Below are positions 23,663 through 31,974 of a stretch of 64,000 bases of DNA, piece by piece. Positions within the stretch are counted from its first letter, which is position 1. Each line of letters starts with the position of its first letter. The stretch is taken from assembly GCA_963825505.1 (NCBI GenBank), contig CAWGTL010000002.1:124001-188000 (forward strand), written 5' to 3'. The translations under genes were made by a program, and so were the position numbers. Source of the DNA: JBBQSN01 sp963825505. Its GTDB lineage: Bacteria > Actinomycetota > Actinomycetes > Actinomycetales > CAWJMD01. The notes under the pieces are model-generated. The model was not told the DNA's origin and searched no databases. It was given only the letters and a program-made list of their open reading frames with translations.

Positions 23663-24549
23663 GCGCCGGCCTCGTCGAACGCGGCCTCGCGGTCGGTGCT
23701 GCGCACCACCAGGAACCGCTCGGCGGTCACGGCGCGCGCCAGCCGGCGCAGCCACATCAGACCGGCCAGCAGGAGCGCGGCCACGACGAGCAGCACCATC
23801 TGGCCGACGAGGGTGCTGTACGGCTCGACGTACGCGCGGTTGAGCACGGCGAGCAGCCCGCCGACACCGAGGACGATCGCCAGCACGATCCGCACGCTGC
23901 GGCGGATGCTGCGGCGACCGGCCTCCACCCGGCGGCGCATGTCGAGCTCCTCGCGGGTGGAGACGGCCAGCGCCGACAGCACGTCGTGCAGGCCGGGGCC
24001 GCGCAGCCGCGAGTTGAGCACCAGCGCGGCCACGACGGTGTCGGCGCTGGGGTCGTCGAGGTCCTCGGCGAAGGCCAGCAGCGCGTCCGGCAGCGGCTCG
24101 CGGATGCGCAGGCGGTCGACCAGCAGGTTGAGGGCCGGACGGATGACCGGCGGGGTGGCGGCGACGCTCGACGGGATCGCCTGCTCCAGGCCGATCGCCC
24201 CGGCGATGGTGTCGCGCAGCGACTCGGTCCACGTGGCCAGCGCCTCCAACCGGGCGATGCCGACCTGCTCCGCCTTGGCCGACCCGACGATCCGGTCCCA
24301 GTAGGTGACCAGCAGGAAGCCCGACACCGCGACGACCGGCCAGCGGGTGAGCGCGAGCAGGACGATCGCGGCCACCGCGCCGTAGAGCGCGCGCTGCAGC
24401 AGCGGCCGCCCGCCCACGACCGCGCGCAGCAGCGGCGGCTTGGACGGGTCGCGGGCCGGGACGCCCGTGAAGGCCAGGACGGCCGCGAGGACGCCGAGGC
24501 CCACCAGCCCTCCCGCCACCAGCGCCAGCAGGGTGCTCGTGCCGGTCAC
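23659..24549 (-). CDS. tadB: Tad pilus inner-membrane protein, type II secretion F family
   Basis: The 296-residue protein has about four membrane helices flanking a cytoplasmic T2SSF domain. It contains L-E-A-L-A-T-W-T-E-S-L-R-D-T-I-A-G-A-I-G-L-E-Q-A-I (about residues 104-128), the region that marks the actinobacterial TadB family. It works with the tadC product as the pilus assembly platform. The gap to the TadA/CpaF gene upstream is 16 bases and the overlap with tadC is four bases, so all are in one operon. Confidence 0.85.
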   Translation of the reverse strand: MTGTSTLLALVAGGLVGLGVLAAVLAFTGVPARDPSKPPLLRAVVGGRPLLQRALYGAVAAIVLLALTRWPVVAVSGFLLVTYWDRIVGSAKAEQVGIARLEALATWTESLRDTIAGAIGLEQAIPSSVAATPPVIRPALNLLVDRLRIREPLPDALLAFAEDLDDPSADTVVAALVLNSRLRGPGLHDVLSALAVSTREELDMRRRVEAGRRSIRRSVRIVLAIVLGVGGLLAVLNRAYVEPYSTLVGQMVLLVVAALLLAGLMWLRRLARAVTAERFLVVRSTDREAAFDEAGA

Positions 24550-24565
24550 GGCCGGCCCCGCCCGC

Positions 24566-25879
24566 TCACGCCCACCGCGCGATCGTCGAGGGCTCGTAGC
24601 CGTGCGCGACGAGGTCGGGCAGGCACTCGATCGACGCGTGCGCCCGCGCGACGCCCCCGGACGGTGGCGTCATGAAGACCTCGCTGGACAGCACCCGGCC
24701 GTCGACCCCGGTGACCTCGCGGACCGACTCGACGTGGCGCCGCAGGACACCGCCCGTGTCGTACTCGTTCACCTTCTTGACGAACACCACGAAGTTGATC
24801 GAGCCGGCGATCAGCATGTGGGTGGCCTCGACGGGCAGGTTCTCCTCCGCCTGCAGGGCGTAGGTGCCGATCCGGTTGAACACCTCCATCGAGGAGTTCG
24901 CGTGGATCGTGGACAGCGAGCCGTCGTTGCCCTGGCTCATCGCGTTGAGCATCGTGACGATCTCGTCGCCCAGCACCTCGCCGACGATGACCCGGGACGG
25001 GTTCATCCGCAGGCTGCGCCGCACCAGCTCGGCCATCGAGACCCCGCCCGCGCCCTCGGAGTTCGGCAGCCGCTCCTCGAACGCCACCACGTTCGGGTGC
25101 AGGTCGACGAAGTGCTCCAGGCCGAGCTCCATCGAGCGCTCGACGGTGACCAGCCGCTCGATCGGGGGGATCTCGTTGGCGAGCGCCCGCAGCAGCGTGG
25201 TCTTCCCGGCGTTGGTGGCGCCGGCGATCATGATGTTCTTGCGGGCGAGCACCGCAGCCCGCAGGAACGAGGCGAGCTCCTCGCTCATCGTCCCGGTGCC
25301 GACGAGGTCGGACAGGAACACCCTGCCGAGGCGCGAGCGCCGGATGCTCAGCGACGGGCGCGCGCACACGCCCATCACGGCCGACAGCCGCGAGCCGTCG
25401 GGCAGCCGCAGGTCGAGCTGCGGGTTGGCCGAGTCGAACGGGCGCGAGGTGAGGCCGACGTTGGCCGCGAGCACCTGGATCAGCTCGACCAGGTCCTCGT
25501 CGGAGTCGGCCACCGGCGGGTGCCTCTCCTCGCGGCCGTCGCTGTAGCCGACGAACACCTGGTCGCACCCGTTGATGTCGACGTTCTCGACGTCGGGGTC
25601 CTCCAGGAGCGGCTGCAACCGGCCCACGCCGAAGAGCGCCGCGTGGATCGCACCCGCCGTGTGCTCCTCCGCCTCGGCGGTCAGAGGGGTTCTCCCCGAG
25701 GCGATCTCCGCGCGTGCGTGGTCCTCGAGGACCTGCACGATCAGGGAGCGGGCGAACTGCCGCTCGTCCTCGGGGGACATCGGCGAGCGCCCGGACACCT
25801 CGTCGCGGCGACGCTGCTGGTTGAGCCGCTGCGCCACCCGGGAGCGCAGCTCGCGGACCAGCTCGTTGTCGATGCTCAC
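24566..25879 (-). CDS. tadA: Tad pilus assembly ATPase (CpaF/TadA)
   Basis: The 437-residue secretion ATPase belongs to the GspE/VirB11 superfamily. Walker A is G-A-T-N-A-G-K-T-T near residues 214-222. Further on are the Asp box (T-V-E-R-S-M-E-L-G-L), R-V-I-V-G-E-V-L-G-D (Walker B region) and the His box region D-G-S-L-S-T-I-H-A-N-S. The N-terminal domain (residues 1-150) holds the helical CpaF region L-E-D-P-D-V-E-N-V-D-I-N-G. It powers extension of the Flp pilus. ATG 25879 overlaps the cpaE-like stop (ATGA). Confidence 0.9.
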   Translation of the reverse strand: MSIDNELVRELRSRVAQRLNQQRRRDEVSGRSPMSPEDERQFARSLIVQVLEDHARAEIASGRTPLTAEAEEHTAGAIHAALFGVGRLQPLLEDPDVENVDINGCDQVFVGYSDGREERHPPVADSDEDLVELIQVLAANVGLTSRPFDSANPQLDLRLPDGSRLSAVMGVCARPSLSIRRSRLGRVFLSDLVGTGTMSEELASFLRAAVLARKNIMIAGATNAGKTTLLRALANEIPPIERLVTVERSMELGLEHFVDLHPNVVAFEERLPNSEGAGGVSMAELVRRSLRMNPSRVIVGEVLGDEIVTMLNAMSQGNDGSLSTIHANSSMEVFNRIGTYALQAEENLPVEATHMLIAGSINFVVFVKKVNEYDTGGVLRRHVESVREVTGVDGRVLSSEVFMTPPSGGVARAHASIECLPDLVAHGYEPSTIARWA

Positions 25880-26790
25880 CCCTGACCTCCACGACGTCCG
25901 CTGTTGCGCAACGACCTCCGGGTGGGCGGGCGGTCGCGGTCGGCGTTCCCGGCCTCCGACCCGTCCGGCACCGGGGACGGGTCAGGCATGAGCTGGTCGG
26001 GCACGGGCTGCGGGACCGGCACCGCCGCGGCGGCCGGCAGGCTCCCCGCGATCGTGCCGACGACGCGGCGCCCGGAGCGCACCAGCAGCGTGCGCTCCGG
26101 CCGGCTGACCGGCTCGCCGGCGAACAGGGCCGCCCCGGTCCGGTCGTCCGCGAGGTGGCCGAGCATCTCGACGCTGGGGACGAGGTTCTGGATGCCGGAC
26201 GCCACCTGCAGCACCTCGCGCTCGGACTTGACGGGCGCCACGACCACCACGCCGACGCGCGGACGGCGTCCGCTCGCGCCGACCAGGACGGGATCGAGGG
26301 TGCGCAACCGCTCGCGCGCGTGGACCACGCCGGAGACGCTCAGCCGCAGCACGCACACCACCAGGTCCGAGGCCTGCGCGATCGGCAGGTGCACCGACTG
26401 CGAGTGCAGCCGCCCGGCGTCGACGACGACGTCCGCGTCGGGCAGCGAGTGCAGGGCGCCGGCCAGCGAGCCCCACAGCGGTCCGACGGCGTTCACCTGC
26501 TCCGGACCGGCCAGCCCGGCGACCACCTCGACCCCGCCGAGGACGGTCTGGGAGTGCTCGCGCACCACGTGCGCGGCCAGCTCGCGCCGGGCCAGCGGCA
26601 GCAGCGTGAGCAGACCGAGCGAGCGGTCGAGCGGGGCGCCGTCGGCGCGGGGGAGCCGCAGGGCGACGTCGCCGCCGTCGGGGTCGGCGTCGACCAGCAC
26701 CGCCGGCCGCGGCCAGAGCGCCGCGGCGAGCAGCGCGGTGGTGGTGACGCCGGGGGAGCCCTTGGCGCCGAAGAAGGTGACCAGACCCAT
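25876..26790 (-). CDS. cpaE: CpaE-like MinD/ParA-family protein with altered P-loop
   Basis: The 304-residue protein begins M-G-L-V-T-F-F-G-A-K-G-S-P-G-V-T-T-T. This is a deviant Walker A in which the second lysine is replaced by valine. The sequence A-V-L-V-D-A-D-P-D-G-G-D (Walker A-prime/B region) and D-V-V-V-D-A-G-R-L follow. CpaE proteins place the Tad machine in the cell. The C-terminal 60 residues are Pro-rich and charged. The loss of the P-loop lysine occurs, as far as I recall, in other actinobacterial relatives and may mean weak or no ATP hydrolysis. Confidence 0.75.
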   Translation of the reverse strand: MGLVTFFGAKGSPGVTTTALLAAALWPRPAVLVDADPDGGDVALRLPRADGAPLDRSLGLLTLLPLARRELAAHVVREHSQTVLGGVEVVAGLAGPEQVNAVGPLWGSLAGALHSLPDADVVVDAGRLHSQSVHLPIAQASDLVVCVLRLSVSGVVHARERLRTLDPVLVGASGRRPRVGVVVVAPVKSEREVLQVASGIQNLVPSVEMLGHLADDRTGAALFAGEPVSRPERTLLVRSGRRVVGTIAGSLPAAAAVPVPQPVPDQLMPDPSPVPDGSEAGNADRDRPPTRRSLRNSGRRGGQG

Positions 26791-26804
26791 CGCAGCCCGC
26801 CCGG

Positions 26805-27497
26805 TCAGTCGTCGACGGTGTCGAGGTCGGGCTCGGTGCCCGCCGCGAGCCGGGCCACGGCCAGCTGCCCGGCCGAGGCCGCAGCCACGACGTCGCCGGA
26901 CTCGCTGACCGGCACCAGCACCGAGATCGACAGCTCCTGGGCGTTCTCCGGCGCCGGTGCCACCTCGTAGACCTTGACCGCCTCGGCGATGGTGTCGCCC
27001 GGCGCGCCCTCGACGGTGCCGCCCGCCTCGTCCGGGGGGACGAGGTAGACGCGCACGACGTCGCCCGCACGCAGGGGCACGGCCGGACGCTGCTGCGGGG
27101 TGAGCACCAGGCCCACCACCACGCCGTCCTCGGGCACGGTGTCGCCGCTGACGAACATCTGCCGGTTGAGCAGCGTCCCGCCGGGGATGTTCGAGACGGC
27201 GCGGGTACCGACGAAGTTCTGCCGCGAGGAGGCGATGATCACCGGCGCGTCGTCGGTGGCCACGCGGGCGACGGCGAAGTCGTCGGCGGTCATCACCTGG
27301 CCGACGGTGACGTCGTCGCGCGCGACCAGGACGTCGACGCGGTTGCCGCTGCGGTACACCAGCCAGGCGCTGGCGAGCGCGCCGACCAGGATGAGCAGCA
27401 CCGCGAGCGCGGCGAACGTGGGTCGCCGGGTGCGCTGGACGGGCAGCCGACCGCCGGCGGGCGCGGCGGAACGCACGGACGTGGTCGTCACAACCAT
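26805..27497 (-). CDS. cpaB: SAF-domain protein, CpaB/RcpC-like
   Basis: The 230-residue protein has one N-terminal membrane helix (A-L-A-V-L-L-I-L-V-G-A-L-A-S-A-W-L-V-Y) and a SAF domain beginning V-L-V-A-R-D-D-V-T-V-G-Q-V-M-T-A-D-D-F. The region G-G-T-L-L-N-R-Q-M-F then leads into the extracytoplasmic part. CpaB/RcpC proteins bind peptidoglycan and help assemble the Tad complex in the envelope. It is the first gene of the Tad operon, 14 bases before cpaE, and follows the LuxR-family gene after 36 bases. Confidence 0.8.
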   Translation of the reverse strand: MVVTTTSVRSAAPAGGRLPVQRTRRPTFAALAVLLILVGALASAWLVYRSGNRVDVLVARDDVTVGQVMTADDFAVARVATDDAPVIIASSRQNFVGTRAVSNIPGGTLLNRQMFVSGDTVPEDGVVVGLVLTPQQRPAVPLRAGDVVRVYLVPPDEAGGTVEGAPGDTIAEAVKVYEVAPAPENAQELSISVLVPVSESGDVVAAASAGQLAVARLAAGTEPDLDTVDD

Positions 27498-27533
27498 TTC
27501 CCCCCTCGTGTCCTGTTCGGGACGACGGTCAGA

Positions 27534-30398
27534 CTAGTCGCGCTGCCACAGACCCGGGCCCCGACCCTGGGTGCCGCTGGCCAGGAGCACCCGGCTGAGC
27601 TGCGTGCGCGAGCGCACGCCGAGCTTGCGGTACACGCGGGTCAGGGTCGCCTCGACCGTCTTGACGCTGACGTACAGCCGTCCGGCGATCTCGCGGTTGG
27701 TGGCGCCGTCCGCCACGTGGTCGGCGACCTTCCGCTCCATCTCGGTGAGGGCGGCGAGCAGGGGCCTGGCGGGCGCGGGGCCGGGACCGTCCTCCTCGCG
27801 GACGGCCGCGAGCCGCCGCGCGGACAGCGGGGCGGCGGGCGCGGCGGCCGGGCGGGCGCAGACCCTGGTGGCCTGCTCGACCCAGGGCAGGGCGCCGTGC
27901 GCCACGAAGAGCTCGCGGGCCAGCGCCGCCATCGCCGCCGCGGCGCCGGTCTCGCCGCACGCGGTGTGGGTCTCGGCCTGCACGAGCAGGCTGTGTCCCT
28001 GCTCGACCGGCTGGCCGAGCCGTGCGAAGGCCAGTGCCGACCGCGCGGCGCGGCCACGGGCGCCGTCGGCGTCGCCCCGGGCCAGCAGCAGCAGCGCCTC
28101 GGCCCGGTCGAGCTGGGCGGTGACGCCCTCGCCGCGGCCGCGGGAGCGCACGTCGGCGCGGCTGCGCTCGAGCGCCTGCGCGGCGTCGTCCAGGCGGTCG
28201 GCGGCCACCAGCGCGGCGACCAGGTCGGCGCGCCACCGCAGGTCGGACGGGTCGCGCACGCCCGCCTCCACCTCGATCGCCTGCACCCGCAGCAGGGTGG
28301 CGACCGCCTCGTCGGCGCGGCCGAGCCGCAGCTGCGCGGCGCCCAGGACGCTGAGGTGGCAGCGCAGGAAGTTGCGGTCGCCCTCCTGCTCCGAGGCGCG
28401 GGCGCCCTGCAGCGCGTACCCGGCGGCCCGTTGCAGCGACCCGCCCGCGAGCTCGGCGACGGCGGCGCTGTACCAGCCGGGCCCGGGCGACAGGCCCGCG
28501 TCGGCGCCCACCCGGACGGTGCGCTCGGCCTGCAGCACCGACTCGCGGCAGCGTCCGGCCCGCGCGCAGGCCTGGGCGAGCAGGCCGAGCAGGCCCACCA
28601 GCTCCTCGGGCACCCCGCGCTCGGCGCGCGCGACCAGCAGGTGGAGGTCGTCCAGCGCCTCGTCCAGCCGGTCCTCGGTGACCGCCGCCCGCACCGCCTC
28701 GACCCGCGGGGCGAACTGGCCCCAGCCGAGCAGGGAGGGCTCCGGCAGCCCGAGCGCGCGGTCGAGCCGCTCGGCGTGGTCGGACCGTCCGAGGTGGCGT
28801 GCCGCGGTGGCGCCGAGCGAGCGGGCCAGCGCCTCGACGTCGGGGTCCCCGGCCCGCCCGGCCAGGTCGGCGGCGGCGTCGGCGTGCACGAGCCCGAGCG
28901 CGGGGTTGCCGCCCATCAGGGTGGCCAGGGCCTGCCAGAGCCGCACCAGCGCGGCGGCCGCGGGGTCGCCCTCGGCGTCCGCCGCCGCGGCCGCGAGGGT
29001 GGTCGACATCCGGGCCGCGCCCTGGCTGGCGAGCTGCACGAGCGTGAGCCGCGCCCGCACCCGCTGAAGCGGCGTGGCCGTGCTGGCGAGCACCTGCTCC
29101 ACCGCGCGGTGGACGACCTGCGCCCGGCCGGCCTCGGCACCGTGCTGGGCGGCGGCGACCAGCCAGCCGACCTGCTCGGGCGAGCCGGTGGTGGCCGGGG
29201 AGCGCTCGGCGGCCAGCAGGAACAGCTCGGCCGCGAGGTCGTGGGCGCCGCGGCGCAGAGCGACCTCGGCCGCCCGTGCCAGCGAGCGGGCCACGGCGGC
29301 GTCCGGCTGCACGGTGGCCAGCGCGAGGTGCCGGTCGCGCTCGGCCTCGCAGGTGACGGCGTCGGCGAGCCGGGTGTGCACCTCGGCACGCCGGGCGGCG
29401 CCGGCGTCCAGCGCCACGAGCTGGGCGAGGGCGGCGGGGGTGAACCGCACGGCGCGGTCCTCGACCACCACCAGGCCGAGCTCGCCCGCCCGCTCCAGGT
29501 CGGCGTCGGCGTCCGCGCACCCGGCGCGCTCGAGCAGCTGCCGGGTGGGGGCGTTGGCCACCGCCGCGAGGAGCAGCGTCTCGCGGGTGCCCGGTGCCAG
29601 CTGCTCGAGCCGCGACCGCAGCATCGCCACCACGGCCAGCGGCAGCGGCTCGGGCGGGCGGCGGGCCGGGCCGTGGTCGACGAACGCGCCGGCCAGCGCG
29701 AGGGCGAGGTAGGGGTTGCCGGCCGACTCCACGTGCAGCCTGCTGGCCGCCCGGGCCGACAGCCCGTGCGCCTGGAGCGCCTCCGCCAGCTCGTCGGGGG
29801 TCAGGGGCGGCACCTCGAGGACCGCGGCACCGTCCGGCACGACGGGCAGGCGCCGCGGCGCGCCCTCCCAGCGCCAGGTCATCGCCACCCGCACCCCCGC
29901 GGTGGCGAGCCGGCGGACGGCGAACGCGAGCACGTCGGCCGAGGTCGGGTCGACCAGCTGGGCGTCGTCGAGCAGGAGCAGCACCTGGCCGCGCCCGGCG
30001 CAGGCGGCGAGCAGGTCGTGCCAGGCCCGGCCGCGCGCGCCGAGGTCGTCCGGACCGGCACCCTCCAGGACCCGGGCGCAGGCCGGGTCGAGCCCGGCGC
30101 GCACCGGCCCGGGCACCTGGGCGAGCAGGTCGGTGAGCACGCTGCCGCCGATCCAGCGCTCGGCCTCGACGGCGGTGGCGCGCAGCACCAGCTCCCCGGG
30201 CCGGGAGCCCGCGACGGCGTCGAGCAGCGCGGTCTTGCCCATCCCGTTCGGACCGGTGAGGACGACGCACCGGCCGCGGTCGAGGGCGTCGTGCACCGCG
30301 TGCAGCAGGGGCGCGCGTCCGACGAGCGGGGTGGTGGGGGGTGTGCCCGAGAGAGCTGGGTGCGGTGCCAGCAGATCGGGACCGACCACGACGAACAC
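27534..30398 (-). CDS. Large ATP-binding LuxR-family transcriptional regulator (LAL type)
   Basis: The 954-residue protein has an N-terminal STAND-type ATPase with Walker A G-P-N-G-M-G-K-T (residues 49-56) and Walker B V-L-L-L-L-D-D-A-Q-L-V-D. It continues with a long helical-repeat region rich in Ala and Leu (residues 400-860) and a C-terminal LuxR helix-turn-helix (T-N-R-E-I-A-G-R-L-Y-V-S-V-K-T-V-E). Such regulators bind a ligand or partner through the repeats and use ATP to switch DNA binding. The gene sits directly upstream of, and co-directional with, the Tad operon (36-base gap), so it may control pilus expression. Candidate -10 TACGGT lies near 30457-30462 on the minus strand. Confidence 0.85.
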   Translation of the reverse strand: MFVVVGPDLLAPHPALSGTPPTTPLVGRAPLLHAVHDALDRGRCVVLTGPNGMGKTALLDAVAGSRPGELVLRATAVEAERWIGGSVLTDLLAQVPGPVRAGLDPACARVLEGAGPDDLGARGRAWHDLLAACAGRGQVLLLLDDAQLVDPTSADVLAFAVRRLATAGVRVAMTWRWEGAPRRLPVVPDGAAVLEVPPLTPDELAEALQAHGLSARAASRLHVESAGNPYLALALAGAFVDHGPARRPPEPLPLAVVAMLRSRLEQLAPGTRETLLLAAVANAPTRQLLERAGCADADADLERAGELGLVVVEDRAVRFTPAALAQLVALDAGAARRAEVHTRLADAVTCEAERDRHLALATVQPDAAVARSLARAAEVALRRGAHDLAAELFLLAAERSPATTGSPEQVGWLVAAAQHGAEAGRAQVVHRAVEQVLASTATPLQRVRARLTLVQLASQGAARMSTTLAAAAADAEGDPAAAALVRLWQALATLMGGNPALGLVHADAAADLAGRAGDPDVEALARSLGATAARHLGRSDHAERLDRALGLPEPSLLGWGQFAPRVEAVRAAVTEDRLDEALDDLHLLVARAERGVPEELVGLLGLLAQACARAGRCRESVLQAERTVRVGADAGLSPGPGWYSAAVAELAGGSLQRAAGYALQGARASEQEGDRNFLRCHLSVLGAAQLRLGRADEAVATLLRVQAIEVEAGVRDPSDLRWRADLVAALVAADRLDDAAQALERSRADVRSRGRGEGVTAQLDRAEALLLLARGDADGARGRAARSALAFARLGQPVEQGHSLLVQAETHTACGETGAAAAMAALARELFVAHGALPWVEQATRVCARPAAAPAAPLSARRLAAVREEDGPGPAPARPLLAALTEMERKVADHVADGATNREIAGRLYVSVKTVEATLTRVYRKLGVRSRTQLSRVLLASGTQGRGPGLWQRD

Positions 30399-30488
30399 CC
30401 CTCAACCCGCAGGCCCCGGGCGCACCGGGGTCGGCCCGGGCAGGTCCGGGCGAGGGTCACCGTACCGACGGGTGGGGCGGCGATCAAT

Positions 30489-30508
30489 GGTCGGCGCGAG
30501 GGCCGACC
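30489..30508 (-). terminator. Hairpin downstream of rhodanese gene
   Basis: The inverted repeat GGTCGGC (30489-30495) and GCCGACC (30502-30508) is perfect, with a six-base loop, 52 bases after the rhodanese stop. There is no T-run. It may terminate the rhodanese transcript ahead of the LuxR-family gene. Confidence 0.4.
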
Positions 30509-30527
30509 GGGGTGGCCGCGGGTCGTC

Positions 30528-30553
30528 GCGGAGCGTGGTCGCGGAGCGTGGTC
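30528..30553. repeat. Two tandem copies of a 13-base unit
   Basis: GCGGAGCGTGGTC occurs twice in direct succession at 30528-30540 and 30541-30553, followed by GCGG. It lies just past the rhodanese stop. The copies are identical; no function is evident. Confidence 0.6.
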
Positions 30554-30559
30554 GCGGGG

Positions 30560-30907
30560 TCAGAGCACCCGGGCGGGACCGCCGTCCTCGGAGCTCACGG
30601 GTCGGCCGGCGTCGAGCCAGGCCCCCATGCCGCCCGCGACGTTCACGGCCTCGACACCCTGGTGCTGGAGCCAGGCGACCACGCGCGCCGAGCGCCCGCC
30701 GCTGCGGCAGATCACGTGCCAGGTGGCGTCGGCGTCGAGCTCCTCGAGCCGCTGCGGCAGCTCGGCCATGGGGATGTGGACGGCACCGGGTGCGTGGCCG
30801 GCGACCCACTCGTCGTCCTCGCGGACGTCGAGCAGCACCCCCGGCACGGGGTCGGGCAGGTCCTGGACGGTGGTCTCGGGCACGTCGTGCACGTCCCCAT
30901 CGTCCAC
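30560..30907 (-). CDS. Single-domain rhodanese-like protein
   Basis: From GTG 30907 the product is 115 residues, the usual size for a GlpE/PspE-type rhodanese domain. It has L-L-D-V-R-E-D-D-E-W near the start, G-H-A-P-G-A-V-H-I-P and the active-site loop V-I-C-R-S-G-G-R-S-A with catalytic Cys. The proposed role is sulfur transfer from a persulfide. It is transcribed divergently from the SSI-like lipoprotein gene. The frame is open further upstream but has no family-like sequence there. Confidence 0.8.
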   Translation of the reverse strand: MDDGDVHDVPETTVQDLPDPVPGVLLDVREDDEWVAGHAPGAVHIPMAELPQRLEELDADATWHVICRSGGRSARVVAWLQHQGVEAVNVAGGMGAWLDAGRPVSSEDGGPARVL

Positions 30908-31004
30908 GGTGGTCGCAGGACCGCGGGAACCGGGGGGCCCTCGGTAGCGTCGTACCCCCGGATCGACACAGACCGAGACCGACCCCCGACGGAGGAGCCC
31001 CACC

Positions 31005-31559
31005 GTGCGCGCCCAGCCCGCCAGCCGACCGGTACCGACCTCGACCGCCCTGCTCGCCGCAGCCGCGGTGGCCGCCGTCCTCGCGGGGTGCTCGTCGGGC
31101 GACGACGTCACCACCGTGCCCGGCGGGGGAGCGGCGTCCGACCCGGACAGCCCGGTGACGTCGGTGCCCGTGCCGTCGGACACCAAGCCGGCACCGAGCA
31201 CCGAACCCCCCGCCACCGGTCCGGCCACCGAGGCCGACCTCACCGTGGTGGTCGACGACGGCGCCGGCACCACCACCACGCACACGCTGACCTGCTCCGG
31301 CGGCGAGGTCGGCGGCACCCTGCCGACCGCGTCGGACGCCTGCACCCAGCTGGCCGAGATCGGCTCGCAGGCCTTCGCCGCCCCGCCGGCCGACCTGATG
31401 TGCACCGAGATCTACGGCGGCCCGCAGACCGCGACGGTCACGGGCACCTTCGCCGGTGCGAAGGTCTCGACCGCCCTGGCGCGCACCGACGGCTGCGAGA
31501 TCGGCCGCTGGGACGCCCTGTCCGCGCTCCTCGGCGCGGCCGGCGACCCGGACAGCTGA
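31005..31559 (+). CDS. Lipoprotein with subtilisin-inhibitor-like (SSI) domain
   Basis: The 184-residue product starts at GTG 31005 behind a clear GGAGGAG site. It has a signal peptide with lipobox L-A-G-C (C29), a Pro/Thr/Ser-rich linker to about residue 75, and an SSI-family domain. The four domain cysteines follow the SSI pattern: L-T-C-S-G-G, D-A-C-T-Q-L, M-C-T-E-I-Y (C133) and D-G-C-E-I-G-R-W. SSI proteins are tight-binding inhibitors of subtilisin-like proteases and are normally free secreted proteins; here the protein should be membrane-anchored. By alignment with the classical C-P-M-V-Y reactive loop, P1 would be E135 instead of Met, so target specificity is doubtful. Confidence 0.8.
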   Translation: MRAQPASRPVPTSTALLAAAAVAAVLAGCSSGDDVTTVPGGGAASDPDSPVTSVPVPSDTKPAPSTEPPATGPATEADLTVVVDDGAGTTTTHTLTCSGGEVGGTLPTASDACTQLAEIGSQAFAAPPADLMCTEIYGGPQTATVTGTFAGAKVSTALARTDGCEIGRWDALSALLGAAGDPDS

Positions 31560-31682
31560 GCCGTCGGCCACGGCTGCGTCGTCGGCGGTGTCGAGGACGG
31601 CGCCGGGAAGGTCCGCGGTGAGCGCGGTGGACGGCCAGGCCCGGCCGGTCCGGCAGGTCGCGCGACGAGGCCGGGCCGCGGC

Positions 31683-31922
31683 GACTTCGTCACCGACGAT
31701 CCCCACCTCGAGCCAGGTCGCGGCCGACATCCCGGCGGGGCCCTGGAGCACCAGGTGGAGGATGCGGTCCGCCTCGGGCTCGGAGCCGATGACGGCCATC
31801 AGCGCCGAGCGCAGCAGCATCTCCAGCGCCTGCTCGACAGCGCCGGTCTGGCTGCGCCCGGTGACGGCCGCAGCCCGTCGCACCAGCTCGTGCACCCGCT
31901 CGCTCTTGGTGTTCGGACTCAC
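31683..31922 (-). pseudogene. Fused remnant of a vapBC toxin-antitoxin pair
   Basis: From GTG 31922 the minus strand encodes a VapB-like antitoxin N-terminus (N-T-K-S-E-R-V-H-E-L-V-R-R-A-A-A-V-T-G-R, to about residue 38). It runs in frame straight into VapC-like toxin sequence (A-L-M-A-V-I-G-S-E-P-E-A-D-R-I-L, then M-S-A-A-T-W-L-E-V-G-I-V, residues 40-77). The antitoxin C-terminus and the toxin start, including its first catalytic Asp, are missing. After about residue 78 no PIN-domain sequence remains, although the frame stays open. An internal deletion and loss of the toxin C-terminus explain this. An inverted repeat (CGGAACC 31922-31928, GGTTCCG 31947-31953) just upstream could be the old operator. 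The 31560-31682 stretch holds nothing else recognisable. Confidence 0.7.
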
Positions 31923-31974
31923 GGAACCATTCGACCGCTGTGTCGCGGTTCCGTTCCACCCTCCACCGGAGGTG

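Noticed and set aside
31690..31959. 89-codon minus-strand frame starting at 31959
   Set aside because: Arg/Ala/Gly-rich and out of phase with the vapB/vapC-like frame; no family similarity.
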